Origin: DATBGO01 sp050011895
Lineage (GTDB): Bacteria > Actinomycetota > Actinomycetes > Streptosporangiales > Streptosporangiaceae
Assembly: GCA_050011895.1 (NCBI GenBank)
Contig: JBEKIF010000005.1
Coordinates: 101,283 to 165,282 of the forward strand
Length of the DNA: 64,000 nt
Direction: 5' to 3'
Part shown: one piece after another, positions 42,633 to 50,740 of the stretch
Position numbering within the stretch: position 1 is the stretch's first letter
How the letters are laid out: each line of letters starts with the position of its first letter
Notes under the pieces: generated by a model
What the model was told of the DNA's origin: nothing
The model's input: only the letters and a program-made list of their open reading frames with translations
Databases searched by the model: none
Made by a program: the position numbers and the translations under genes

Positions 42633-42646
42633 TATCAGATGTGATA
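42633..42646. promoter_or_regulatory. Palindrome TATCA-N4-TGATA at the toxin-antitoxin promoter
   Basis: A perfect 5-bp inverted repeat with four-base spacer, 12-25 bases upstream of the chosen ATG of the nucleotidyltransferase, in the only AT-rich patch nearby. It is a plausible autoregulatory operator for the HTH partner. Confidence 0.5.
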
Positions 42647-42723
42647 ACCACACGGCGTCACCGAGTGTCGGGCGTAGGGCGTGTCCCGTGGATCTTTCAG
42701 GCTGGGTCGTGTAGATCAGTACA

Positions 42724-43021
42724 GTGCTTGATCGACTGAATCGCCATGACCTGTCCGATGAGGAGTGGAGCGCCTGCGGGTGTTCCTGCCGTCCGGCCCG
42801 CAGCAGCGCGGTGTCCGGTGGCCGATCACCGGACGGTGATCAACGGGATTTCCTTCCGGGCCCGGGCGGGCTGCCCGTGGCGGGATCTGCCGGAGGGCTT
42901 CGGGAACTGGAAAACCGTCTATAACCGGCATCGCCGCTGGTCGCTGGACGGGACCTGGGAGCAGATCCTGGACGGGCTGCGGGCCGGGTGTGATGAGGCT
43001 GAGGGCAGGGACTGGACGGTC
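42724..43021 (+). pseudogene. IS5-type transposase, 5' part, frameshifted and truncated
   Basis: The first frame gives LDRLNRHDLSDEEWSACG; after a shift near 42790 the second frame gives VINGISFRARAGCPWRDLPE, FGNWKTVYNRHRRWSLDGTW and GCDEAEGRDWTVSA. This is the N-terminal part of IS5-group transposases (DUF4096 region). The reading stops being transposase at about 43021, where an MMPL fragment begins, so the DDE catalytic part is missing. Confidence 0.85.
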
Positions 43022-43022
43022 A

Positions 43023-43229
43023 GCGCCGATCGCCGCGCTGGCCTCCGGCCTGATGACTGTCGGGCTGCTCTCCCACGGGGTGAGCATTCCCTCGGTCGGC
43101 CCGACGCTGGGCATCCTGATCGGGCTGGGCGTGGGGATCGACTACGCGCTGTTCGTCGTCACGCGGCACCGCAGCAACCTCAAGGACGGGATGTGCCCCC
43201 AGGAAGCTGCGGTCCGCACGCTGAACACC
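43023..43229 (+). pseudogene. Internal fragment of an MMPL transporter
   Basis: Frame gives ASGLMTVGLLSHGVSIPSVG, PTLGILIGLGVGIDYALFVV, TRHRSNLKDGMCPQEAAVRT. This is the conserved G-x-D-Y helix and following loop of MMPL/RND transporters. It is joined to IS5 sequence on the left and ISAs1 sequence on the right, so it is a fossil broken by transposons. Confidence 0.8.
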
Positions 43230-43777
43230 TCGGCGCTCGGCGATCACGGCGGACTTGCGATGGGTGGCCGCGGCGAGCAGGTACGGGATGAGGCCGTCCG
43301 CGCCGATCGCGCCCCGGACCGCCTTGCCGTCGACGGCGATCGCGGGCAGCCACCGCGGCCCGGTGACGGCGAAGGTCACCGGCCCGGCCAGGGCGCGGCG
43401 GGCCAGGTAAGTGCCCGTATGGCCGGCGAGCCGCTGCGCGCCGAGGCCGGCGAAGACCCGGGTGATCGTGTCCGGGTGCGGGGGCGTGATGACTCCGAGG
43501 GCGTCGCGGCGGCACCCGAGCGCGGCCAGCACGTCCTGGCCGGCGCCACTCACCCACGCGGTGACGTCATCCAGGGAGCAGAGCCGCACAGCACCGCCGC
43601 CGTGCACATCGCCAGGATGCTCGCCAGGGAATGCCGCACCCCACGCGGGTCACGCGGATCGGGGACCAGCGCGAAGCACCCGGCCAGGTCACCGCCGCTG
43701 GCGCCGAGCAGCCTGACGGCGTGCCCGGCCAGCACCTCCAGCGCAGCGCCGGCGGCTGACGCGAGTTCTTCGGACAT
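43230..43777 (-). pseudogene. ISAs1-family transposase, N-terminal part, frameshifted and truncated
   Basis: From ATG 43777: LVPDPRDPRGVRHSLASILA is the DDE_Tnp_1-associated N-terminus. Near 43585 the frame changes and continues CSLDDVTAWVSGAGQDVLAA, FAGLGAQRLAGHTG and IAVDGKAVRGAIGADG, which includes the first catalytic Asp block. The match ends at about 43230 (THRKSAVIAE), abutting the MMPL fragment. Confidence 0.85.
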
Positions 43778-43794
43778 GCGAGACCGGGCAGGCA

Positions 43795-43853
43795 GCGGAG
43801 CCCCCTCGGACTAGAGATCTTCAGCAATCCCTTTGTCCTAGCCGGGGCTCCGC
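43795..43853. repeat. Inverted repeat next to the ISAs1 fragment
   Basis: GCGGAGCCCC (43795-43804) and GGGGCTCCGC (43844-43853) are perfect 10-bp arms, extended inward by GGACTAG/CTAGCC with a 23-base centre. It may be the transposon end or a terminator-like hairpin upstream of the transposase start. Confidence 0.55.
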
Positions 43854-44314
43854 CGCATCTCCGCGCACGCCACGCGCTCCCCCGCAACGTGATCATCCCG
43901 AGACATCCAGGGCCGCAGGCGTGATTACCCGCCGTTACCGGACGCGGCTGGCAGTCGTCTCCCCCCAGCCGCTAGCGGACTCCCCCCCGCTACTGATCGT
44001 GACCGGAACCGGCCGCAGACCGCATCACGCCGCAGCCCGGCCGCCCCAGTCACTCAGCCCGCAAGAATCAGGCCGCCTCACTCCACCACGCCACTGACCA
44101 GCCAAAACGCTTTGCGCGTCGCCCTGGTCTGGCCCACGGCCTAGAGACCACCTGCTTGCAAACCAAAATGCGAGTGTGCTGTGCCTTCGGCCCAAGGAGT
44201 TACTAGCAGGCGCGATCGTCCGTCCACGTCCTCGGGCGTGTTCCCATGTCGGTGGGAATTGTTTGTACACCGGCGTCCAGGATTAGCTATCACCCTCGCT
44301 CAGCCGGGAAGTAG
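43854..44314. other. Stretch with no recognisable gene
   Basis: 461 bases between the ISAs1 fragment and the PntB fragment. Open frames here are short and have no family pattern or ribosome site. Confidence 0.5.
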
Positions 44315-45004
44315 ACGCCCCCGCGGACCGCCGGGAGGATCAGCGATCTCTTCCGCGCCGGCGGCTTCGGCATCGAGGCCTCCCCGGCCCCGGACACCGA
44401 CTACGGCGACTACCGCCAGACCACCCCGAACGGGGTCGCCGAACTGCTCGCCGCGGCCGACTCGGTCATCATCACCCCCGGCTACGGCATAGCCGTCGCC
44501 CAGGCCCAGTACGGCGTCGCCGAGCTCACCCGCAAGCTACGCGAGCACGGCGTCAGCGTCCGCTTCGGCATCCACCCGGTCGCGGGCCGCCTGCCCGGCC
44601 ACATGAACGTCCTGCTGGCCGAAGCCAAAGTGCCCTACGACATCGTGCTGGAGATGGACGAGATCAACGACGACTTCGACGACACCGCGGTGGTCCTGGT
44701 CATCGGCGCCAACGACACAGTCAACCCCGCCGCGACCGAGGATCCCGGCAGCCCCATCGCGGGCATGCCCGTCCTGAAGGTGTGGGAAGCCGACGATGTT
44801 GTCGTGTCCAAGCGGTCGATGGCCTCGGGGTACGCCGGCGTGCCCAATCCGCTGTTCTACCGCGAGAACGCGGCCATGCTGTTCGGTGACGCCAAGGAGC
44901 GGGTCGAGGACATCCTGCACGCGTTGTTAGGATCGACCCGGTTCGCTTCCCAAGATGCCCGAGAGCTCACGCGGACCTGTTGTGAAAATGGTCTTACCAT
45001 CTAA
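44315..45004 (+). pseudogene. NAD(P) transhydrogenase beta subunit (PntB), NADP-binding domain only
   Basis: Frame open from just after TAG 44312 region to TAA 45002-45004 and lacking a start and membrane part. Seen: SVIITPGYGIAVAQAQYGVA (NADP-binding G-x-G-x-x-x), RFGIHPVAGRLPGHMNVLLA, EAKVPYDIVLEMDEINDDF, VVLVIGANDTVNPAA, PGSPIAGMPVLKVWEAD and SMASGYAGVPNPLFYRENA. That is the whole domain III of PntB. The last 20 residues are not family-like. The membrane domain is missing, so this is a truncated gene. Confidence 0.85.
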
Positions 45005-45120
45005 ACTAACGGTGAAGTCGGACGTATGAAGGCGCCCCATGAATGCACCGATCAAGACCATCCCCGACCGGTACAAAGCACGTCCGCTCCCATTGACAAT
45101 CCTTCGCGGGGAGCTATCTG

Positions 45121-45261
45121 ATGGCTCTGATCTCACCTGCCCATTCGCCGTGGCTGCTGGCTGAGTCGCGGCAACAGCCGCTGCATGTCGGCGGGCTGGC
45201 CACGTTTGAACTCCGGTCAGGGGCCGGGCCGGATAAAGACCTCGTTGAGCTGGACGTGTGA
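45121..45261 (+). pseudogene. N-terminal fragment of a wax ester synthase/diacylglycerol acyltransferase
   Basis: A 46-codon frame from ATG 45121: MALISPAHSPWLLAESRQQP, then LHVGGLATFELRSGAG, ending DLVELDV. WS/DGAT proteins begin P-L-(S/T)-P-x-D-x-x-F-L-x-x-E-x-x-x-x-P-M-H-V-G-G-L-x-x-F. The frame then stops and overlaps the phosphofructokinase start; the HHxxxDG active site is absent. Confidence 0.7.
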
Positions 45262-46586
45262 CGATGACACACCCGCCGCTCTCGGACTTCATCGTCGCCG
45301 ACCTGGGGGAATGCACTGTGCCTTCGCCCCTGCGCGACACCCGGTTCATCGATGCCGAGGAGCGGGTGCTGTACCGCGACGACCTCGATGAGTTGCGCGT
45401 GTATCTGCAAGCCGGTGTCGAGCCGCCGTCGTTCGAGCTGGCCGGCCCGAGAGAGCGGATCTTCTTCGATCCGGGCACGCTGAAGTGCGGGATCGTCACC
45501 TGCGGCGGGTTGTGCCCCGGCCTGAACGACGCCATCCGGGCGATCGTCATCGGGCTGCGGGAAAAGTACTGCGTCCAGGACGTCTACGGGTTCCAGTTCG
45601 GCTACGAGGGCCTGGTCGAGAAGTTCGGCCACAAGCTGGTGCAACTCACCAGCCTGCGAGTCGGCCGGATCCACGAGCTCGGCGGCACGGTGCTCGGCAC
45701 GTCCCGCGGCGGGCAGCCAGCCGCCGAGATGGTGGATACGTTGCAGCGGCTGGGTATCGGGCTGCTGTTCGCCATCGGCGGCGACGGCACCTTGAAAGGC
45801 GCGCACGAGATCGCTGAAGAGGTGCGCAGGCGGGGCCTGGTTATCGGCGTGATCGGGGTGCCGAAGACCATCGACAACGACATCTCCTTCGTCGAGACGT
45901 CCTTCGGCTTCGAGACCGCCGTTGCCGCCGCACGGCACGCCACCCGCGCCGCCTACGTCGAGGCCTCCGGGCACCGCAACGGCATCGGACTGGTCAAGCT
46001 GATGGGTGCCGACTCCGGGTTCATCGCGGGCTTCGCCGCGCTGGCGGACACGCATGTCAGCATGTGTCTGATTCCGGAGAGCCCGTTCACCCTCGCCGGC
46101 CTGGTGCGCGCGCTGCGCGAGCGAATCGCACGCGACGGGCACGCGGTGATCATTGTGGCAGAGGGCGCCGGGCAGGACCTGCTCGCCGCGACCGGCGAAC
46201 GGGACGCATCCGGCAACGTGCGCCACGGCGACATCGGCCTGTTCCTGAAGGAACAGATCCCGCAACGGTGCCGGGCCGACGGCCTCGAGGTCAGCCTGAA
46301 GTACATCGACCCCAGCTACATCATCCGCAGCCTGCCCGCGAACGCCCGCGACGCGGCCTTCTGCCAGCTCCTTGGGTATGCCGCAGTAGATGCCGGAATG
46401 GCCGGCAAGACGGACATGGTGGTCGGCCTCTGGCATCGTCGATTCACTCACGTACCGATCCCGCTGGCCGGCTCCTCTAGGAAAAAGGTGAACACCAACG
46501 GTCGGTTGTGGCAGGGCATCCTCGCCGCCACCGGCCAGCCCCGAGACATGAGACAGCTTATCGAGGCTGCGCGCGTTCGGCTCTGA
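45258..46586 (+). CDS. 6-phosphofructokinase, long (plant/PFK-X-like) form
   Basis: 442 residues from GTG 45258; ATG 45264 is equally possible. Seen: GIVTCGGLCPGLNDAIRAIV (nucleotide-binding start), GGTVLGTSRGGQP, the GGDGTLKGAHEIAEE motif, PKTIDNDISFVETSFGFET (catalytic T-I-D), KLMGADSGFIAGFAAL (M-G-R-like), IPESPFTL and IIVAEGAGQDLL. The GGDGT (not GGDDT) motif favours ATP as donor. It phosphorylates fructose-6-phosphate. It appears intact, while its neighbours (PntB, WS/DGAT, GH15, lipase) are fragments. Its last codons overlap the antisense GH15 fossil. Confidence 0.9.
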   Translation: MTMTHPPLSDFIVADLGECTVPSPLRDTRFIDAEERVLYRDDLDELRVYLQAGVEPPSFELAGPRERIFFDPGTLKCGIVTCGGLCPGLNDAIRAIVIGLREKYCVQDVYGFQFGYEGLVEKFGHKLVQLTSLRVGRIHELGGTVLGTSRGGQPAAEMVDTLQRLGIGLLFAIGGDGTLKGAHEIAEEVRRRGLVIGVIGVPKTIDNDISFVETSFGFETAVAAARHATRAAYVEASGHRNGIGLVKLMGADSGFIAGFAALADTHVSMCLIPESPFTLAGLVRALRERIARDGHAVIIVAEGAGQDLLAATGERDASGNVRHGDIGLFLKEQIPQRCRADGLEVSLKYIDPSYIIRSLPANARDAAFCQLLGYAAVDAGMAGKTDMVVGLWHRRFTHVPIPLAGSSRKKVNTNGRLWQGILAATGQPRDMRQLIEAARVRL

Positions 46587-46738
46587 TGACCGCGGTGATG
46601 AGCGCTAGGTGGGTGAACGCCTGCGGGAAGTTGCCGAGCTGGCGGCCGGTGTGCGGGTCGATCTCCTCGGCGTAGAGCTGCAGCGGGCTGGCGTACGACA
46701 GCAGCTTCTCGCGCTGCGCTACGCGGTTGGGTCGCGGA
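46558..46738 (-). pseudogene. C-terminal fragment of a GH15 glycoside hydrolase
   Basis: Minus-strand frame: REKLLSYASPLQLYAEEIDP, HTGRQLGNFPQAFTHLALIT, ending ERAQPR and TAA at 46560-46558. GH15 enzymes end with L-x-L-Y-x-E-E-(I/V)-D-P-x-T-G-x-x-L-G-N-F-P-Q-A-F-(S/T)-H-x-x-L-I. The stop lies within the last codons of the phosphofructokinase gene. Confidence 0.8.
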
Positions 46739-46771
46739 CCGCCGCCCAGCTTTGGGCGCGAGTGCGCAAAG

Positions 46772-46955
46772 TCATGGCTTGCTGAGTACCTGGTCGATCC
46801 AGTCGAGAATGCTGGCCACCACCTTGTCGCGGTTGGTCTCGTTGAGGATCTCGTGCCGGGCGCCGGGGTAGGTGCGCACGGTGACGTCGGTGAGCCCGGC
46901 GGCGCGGTAGCGGTCGACGAGGACGTTCAGCAGGGCGAGGTTGCAGGCCAAAGGC
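46772..46955 (-). pseudogene. C-terminal fragment of a lipase/lysophospholipase-type alpha/beta hydrolase
   Basis: About 60 residues: VLVDRYRAAGLTDVTVRTYP, GARHEILNETNRDKVVASIL and DWIDQVL, with the catalytic His in GARHE. This is the end of monoacylglycerol-lipase-like S33 enzymes. No upstream part (nucleophile Ser, Asp) remains. Confidence 0.75.
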
Positions 46956-46988
46956 ACTTTTTACATGCAAACGATCAAGGTCGGCCGG

Positions 46989-47729
46989 TCACTGGCGAAA
47001 GCCCGAGGCTAACCGGGTGAGGCGCGGCGAGGAGTGAGCATCGAGGTCCGGGGGAGGCGTTGTATCGCCTGGGCCCGGCGGATGATCGTTCACGCCAAAG
47101 CTGCCGAGTCCTAGTTCGAGCAGCGCCAGGGCGCGTTCGGCCTGGGAGCGCACGTCATGGGCGAGGCTTGGATTGGGCTGGCCACTCATTGCCTTGCGCC
47201 GGACGCTGTCAAGCATGGCGCGGTGCACGCCGATCAGGGCGTTGGCGACGACCCAAGGCGTGATGTCTTCAGCGTCAGCCTGCGTCTGCTCGGTGAGGAC
47301 AGCGGCGAGTTCTGCGGTGTACTCGGCGAGGACCTGCCGTTCCCTGGCGAGCAGGGCTGGACTGGCGGTGACCATACGGGCGATCGTGGCGAGACGCTCG
47401 CTGTCTTGTGTCCCGAGGCGGTCAGGCTCCGGTCGGAGCAGCAGTTCCGTGAGCGCCGCCAGGGCTGACGTTCCGGGGTCACGGGTTCGGATCGCCTCGA
47501 GTAGCCGGGCTTCGTAGTCGCCCATCCGGCTGTAGACGAGATCTTCCTTGGTGGGGAAGTAGTTGAAGAGAGTCGCTGGAGATACCTCGGCCTCTCGCGC
47601 CACCTCGGCCACGGTCACCTGGTCGAAGCCGCGCTCAGTGAACAAACGCAGGGCCGTGTCGGCGATCCTCTGCCGGGTCTGCGCCTTCCTGCGCTCACGC
47701 AGCCTGTGCATGCCGATAACCTCGTCCAC
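46989..47729 (-). CDS. TetR/AcrR family transcriptional regulator
   Basis: 246 residues from ATG 47729; ATG 47711 is a possible shorter start. The N-terminal helix-turn-helix is typical: RIADTALRLFTERGFDQVTV, AEVAREAEVSPATLFNYFPT, KEDLVY. The C-terminal ligand domain is helical (LARERQVLAEYTAELAAVL); the last 35 residues are Pro/Asp-rich. The gene lies between a transposase fragment and a lipase fragment, so its former target may be gone. Confidence 0.9.
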   Translation of the reverse strand: MDEVIGMHRLRERRKAQTRQRIADTALRLFTERGFDQVTVAEVAREAEVSPATLFNYFPTKEDLVYSRMGDYEARLLEAIRTRDPGTSALAALTELLLRPEPDRLGTQDSERLATIARMVTASPALLARERQVLAEYTAELAAVLTEQTQADAEDITPWVVANALIGVHRAMLDSVRRKAMSGQPNPSLAHDVRSQAERALALLELGLGSFGVNDHPPGPGDTTPPPDLDAHSSPRLTRLASGFRQ

Positions 47730-47730
47730 G

Positions 47731-47890
47731 TCATGCGACCAGCCGGTATTCGTTGATCATGCCACCGACCTGAGCTTGTCTTCGGATGCGGTACAGGTCG
47801 AGATCGATCGGCTCGGGTAGCGGTTTCAGCGGAGCTGCGCCGTGCAGGGAGCGGTGCGGGCGGTGCTGATTGTGGTGGGTCTTGCGACAC
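47731..47890 (-). pseudogene. C-terminal fragment of an integrase-core (rve) transposase
   Basis: Minus-strand frame ending at 47731: HHNQHRPHRSLHGAAPLKPL, then EPIDLDLYRIRRQAQVGGMI. The N-x-x-R-P-H-R-S-L motif is the end of IS3/IS481-type integrase domains. The catalytic DDE region is absent. Confidence 0.75.
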
Positions 47891-48082
47891 GAGGTCGCGC
47901 GTGGTGAGTGAGCTAGTTGAGGAGGTCCGGCTGATGCTGGAGACATAGCTACAGGTTGTGTTTGACCTGTCCCCGCCGTGACGTGCGTGGCCGGTTCTGG
48001 ACTGTGCGTGCCGAGAATCCCGTCCGCGGCTCTGACCAGCACAGTTGCTCTCCCAGCCGCTCGACCGTGATGATCACCGGTC

Positions 48083-48277
48083 ATGTGCTTGCAGTTCATG
48101 TTCTTCCTGACCACGCGGGTGGCCTCGTGGCTGCGGCTGTCCCGGCGCGAGGAGCTCTCGGACGTTCTAGGCGTGGATCTGGAGGCGGCTCTCACCACGA
48201 AGATGATCAAGAACGCTCGGAAGTATCCGGTTGAGGCCGCGCGCGGCAACTCGCGGAAGTACACCGATCTGGCCTAG
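48083..48277 (+). CDS. Short ORF, possible transposase remnant
   Basis: 64 codons: FMFFLTTRVASWLRLSRREE, then LSDVLGVDLEAALTTKMIKN. The hydrophobic/basic start resembles the beginning of some actinobacterial integrases, but the match is weak. It overlaps the stop of the DUF2075 pseudogene on the other strand. Confidence 0.25.
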   Translation: MCLQFMFFLTTRVASWLRLSRREELSDVLGVDLEAALTTKMIKNARKYPVEAARGNSRKYTDLA

Positions 48278-49620
48278 GTCACGAGGGAATGCAGCAGCTC
48301 GCGGGTCTGCCGATCAGGTGAGTACAGGATGGTGCCGACCATCCCGCGGGTGAGCAGGACTTTGTAGACGTTGCGGATGAGGCGCCCGAACTCCAGGTCG
48401 GAGACGCGGGCTCGGCTACGCAGGTCCGGGTCCTTGTTAGCCGACCGGTCTGCGGCCTAGTCGCTGCCGCGCCAGACCAGTGGTCGAGCAGGAACACAGG
48501 CACGCGTGCAGCTGCGATGAGCTCGTCGACTTGAGGCTGACCGGTGCGAAGCCTGGCCGCAGTGAACTGGCTGGCGGAGGTTTCCCTGATCCGGTGCGCC
48601 TCGTCCAGGATGAGCACCTCCAGGCCGTTGCGGCCGGCGTCGGTGAACTGGTTGAAGTACTTGAATAGCTGCTTGGTGCGCGGCGAGCCCCGGCCGGTAA
48701 CCTGCCGGAGCGTCTGGGTGAACGAACGCGATCCGGTGGCATGCCGCACCGCCCGGCCCTGCCGGGCCAGTTCGCCGAGGAGCGACAGCGCGATCACGCT
48801 CTTGCCGCTGCCCGGCCCGCCGGACACGATCACCACCGTCTTGGCGTCGCTAGCTCTGGCAGCCTCGGTCGCATGCAGGACCATGTTGTACGCCAGCCGC
48901 TGCTGGTCGAGCAGGACAAACTGCTCGCGCCGGCGGATCTCGTCGGCAGCCACGGCCAGAAGCTGTCGGCTCGGCCTGGCAGCGGAAGCGAGGAGCGTGT
49001 CGGCATAGGGCGCGCCCGGCACGTCGGCGGCCAGCCGGGAGCCCAGGAAATGCAGGAAGTCGCCCTTCCGGTCGCCGGTGAACAAACGGCCATGGTCGGA
49101 CTCCGGCAGCCGCCGAAGGGGCGCCACGGCGCGCTCGGCGGCGTTGTGCAGGTACGCCGCTCCCGCGACAGAGTCGTCATCCTGCAGCGCGGGCAGGAAG
49201 TCGAGGAGGTACTCGCAGTAGCCGCGGACCTGCTCGACCGGATGAAGGATCGGGTGGTGGCCGTAGCCTTCGATCGTCACGAGCCCTGGGTCGTCCTCGT
49301 AGACGTCGGCGGTGCTCCACTGTTTGAGTTCGACCACCACGTATGACGGCCTGCGTGTGACCGGGTGGCAGCCAGCCAGGATCGCGTCTGCCCGGCGGCT
49401 GGCGAGCGGGAGCCGGTGCTCCAGCAGGACCTCGACGTCCCCGAGGCCGGCTTGAACCAGATCGTGAGCCAGGACCGGGATGCTGCGCTCCCATGCGCGG
49501 CGCTCGCCAGGCGATGGCCGCGGCTGAAGCTGGTGATGCAGGATCTGCTCGAACATCACCTCAGCCACGCTGGCCCTATCCGCCAGCGCGGCAAGACTCG
49601 CGGCCGAGCGGCGGATCAAC
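48274..49620 (-). pseudogene. DUF2075-type P-loop ATPase/helicase with internal deletion
   Basis: Minus strand. 5' part: FEQILHHQLQPRPSPGERRA, ADAILAGCHPVTRRPSYVVV with E-L-K-Q (nuclease-like core), then Walker A VIVSGGPGSGKSVIALSLLG, Walker B LEVLILDEAHRIRE. After VPVFLLD (about 48487) the frame is lost. A different frame at 48440-48274 gives the family C-terminus: RVSDLEFGRLIRNVYKVLLT, RGMVGTILYSPDRQTRELLH. The missing middle (about 150-200 residues in intact relatives) is deleted. The start is unclear because the frame stays open to 49820 through non-coding sequence. Confidence 0.75.
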
Positions 49621-49626
49621 GCCAAC

Positions 49627-49675
49627 GGACATGCCTCTACGCAGCGCAACCAACTACGCGGGTAGGGGCATGTCC
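49627..49675. repeat. Long imperfect inverted repeat upstream of the DUF2075 pseudogene
   Basis: GGACATGCCTCTAC-GC at 49627 faces GCGGGTAGGGGCATGTCC ending at 49675; the outer nine bases are perfect. It may be a transposon end pair or a former operator. Confidence 0.5.
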
Positions 49676-49779
49676 GTGCAGCAACTAGGAACTGTGCCGC
49701 AGAAGCCCGTCGGGCCGCAGTGCGCCGATCCCATCCGGCCACGCAGGCGGGCCCGACCGACTTGCCGTTCACGCAACTT

Positions 49780-49932
49780 CTAGGCATCACCGGGTGAACT
49801 GATGCCCGGGTTGGCGACAAGCCGGCTCCAGCCGTTGCGGGTCACTGCTGCGATCGGCTTGCCGGTCTCGATCACCAGCTGCACGGCCCCAGCCTTGAAC
49901 TGCGGGCTGAACCTCCGGCGATGCTCCGGCAT
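49780..49932 (-). pseudogene. N-terminal fragment of an IS3-type transposase helix-turn-helix (OrfA)
   Basis: From ATG 49932: MPEHRRRFSPQFKAGAVQLV, then IETGKPIAAVTRN. This is the standard start of IS3 OrfA (R-R-x-F-x-x-x-F-K-x-x-A-V-x-L-V, then I-A-x-V-A-x-x-L). After that the reading is not family-like and stops at 49782-49780. Confidence 0.75.
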
Positions 49933-50499
49933 GGAACAGATCCGCTCAGTCGAGAGTCACTGTCCAAGATCTTTACTACACCTCAATGCTCACTGAGCCC
50001 GGCGCCCCAAGAAGAAGGCCCGAGTCGCGGATTGCCGGACGCCGACATCGCCCTGACGTTCACGGACTACCCGCACGCGAGCAGCGCGCCGCGCAGTTCG
50101 AGCGAGCCCGCACACAGTCGCCGGCGCGGACCTGGACTGCGGCGCGGCCGGCAGGCCGCGCCGCGGCAGACCTTGCGGTCGGCGTCCGGCGCACCGATGC
50201 CAAGAATGGCCAGCGAAACCGGCGAGCTCGTGGGACGTCCTTAGCTGTCGGCCCTGCGGCCGGAGCTGGGCCGTAGCGGGAGCGGAGTCCACAAGACGCG
50301 CCTATTCTGAGCGGTCTGGCTTCGATGTCGACCCGGATGGTGCAGGGCGAATATGATCACGCGCCTCGCTCCCCGCGCAAGTATGGGGCTTACGGGCAAG
50401 TCCGAGAGCGAGTTGAACCCCCATGCCCGCGACCTGCGGTTTCGCACCCAACATGTGAGCCCCACACGACGAAGATGCTGGTCAGGGCGCATTGACTTG
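49933..50499. other. Gene-poor boundary of the island with a degenerate tRNA-Leu 3' end
   Basis: 567 bases. No recognisable protein. At 50400-50428 the sequence GTCCGAGAGCGAGTTGAACC, continuing CCCATGCCC, is a damaged copy of the tRNA-Leu 3' region at 50501-50530 (same TTGAACCCCCATGCCC block, positions 50413-50428 versus 50515-50530). Confidence 0.55.
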
Positions 50500-50584
50500 T
50501 GTCCGAGGGGGGACTTGAACCCCCATGCCCTTTACGGGCACTAGCACCTCAAGCTAGCGCGTCTGCCTATTCCGCCACCCGGAC
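50500..50584 (-). tRNA. tRNA-Leu(GAG)
   Basis: On the minus strand the gene starts GTCCGGGTGGCGGAAT at 50584 and ends CCCCTCGGACA at 50500. Acceptor stem GTCCGGG/CTCGGAC, anticodon stem CTAGC/GCTAG with loop TTGAGGT (anticodon GAG), a long variable arm TGCCCGTAAAGGGCA typical of class II tRNA-Leu, and T-arm GGGGGTTCAAGTCCCCC. CCA is not encoded. It forms the right border of the decayed island. Confidence 0.95.
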
Positions 50585-50740
50585 GAGCACGGCACCAGGA
50601 GCGCCGGGCCGGCCGCCTCACGATAGCAAATCCGGCGGCTCGCAGCGAGAGGGTAAGCCGCGAAACGGCAGGCTCCGGGCGTCGCAGGCTACCTGGCCCT
50701 GGCGCTGGAGCAGCCCGGCGGCTGGTGCGACGATGGCCGG

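Noticed and set aside
42649..42651. GTG as start of the nucleotidyltransferase
   Set aside because: It would place the palindromic operator inside the coding region; the ATG at 42621 begins the family-like part just as well.
45114..46451. 445-codon minus-strand open frame
   Set aside because: Shadow of the phosphofructokinase gene.
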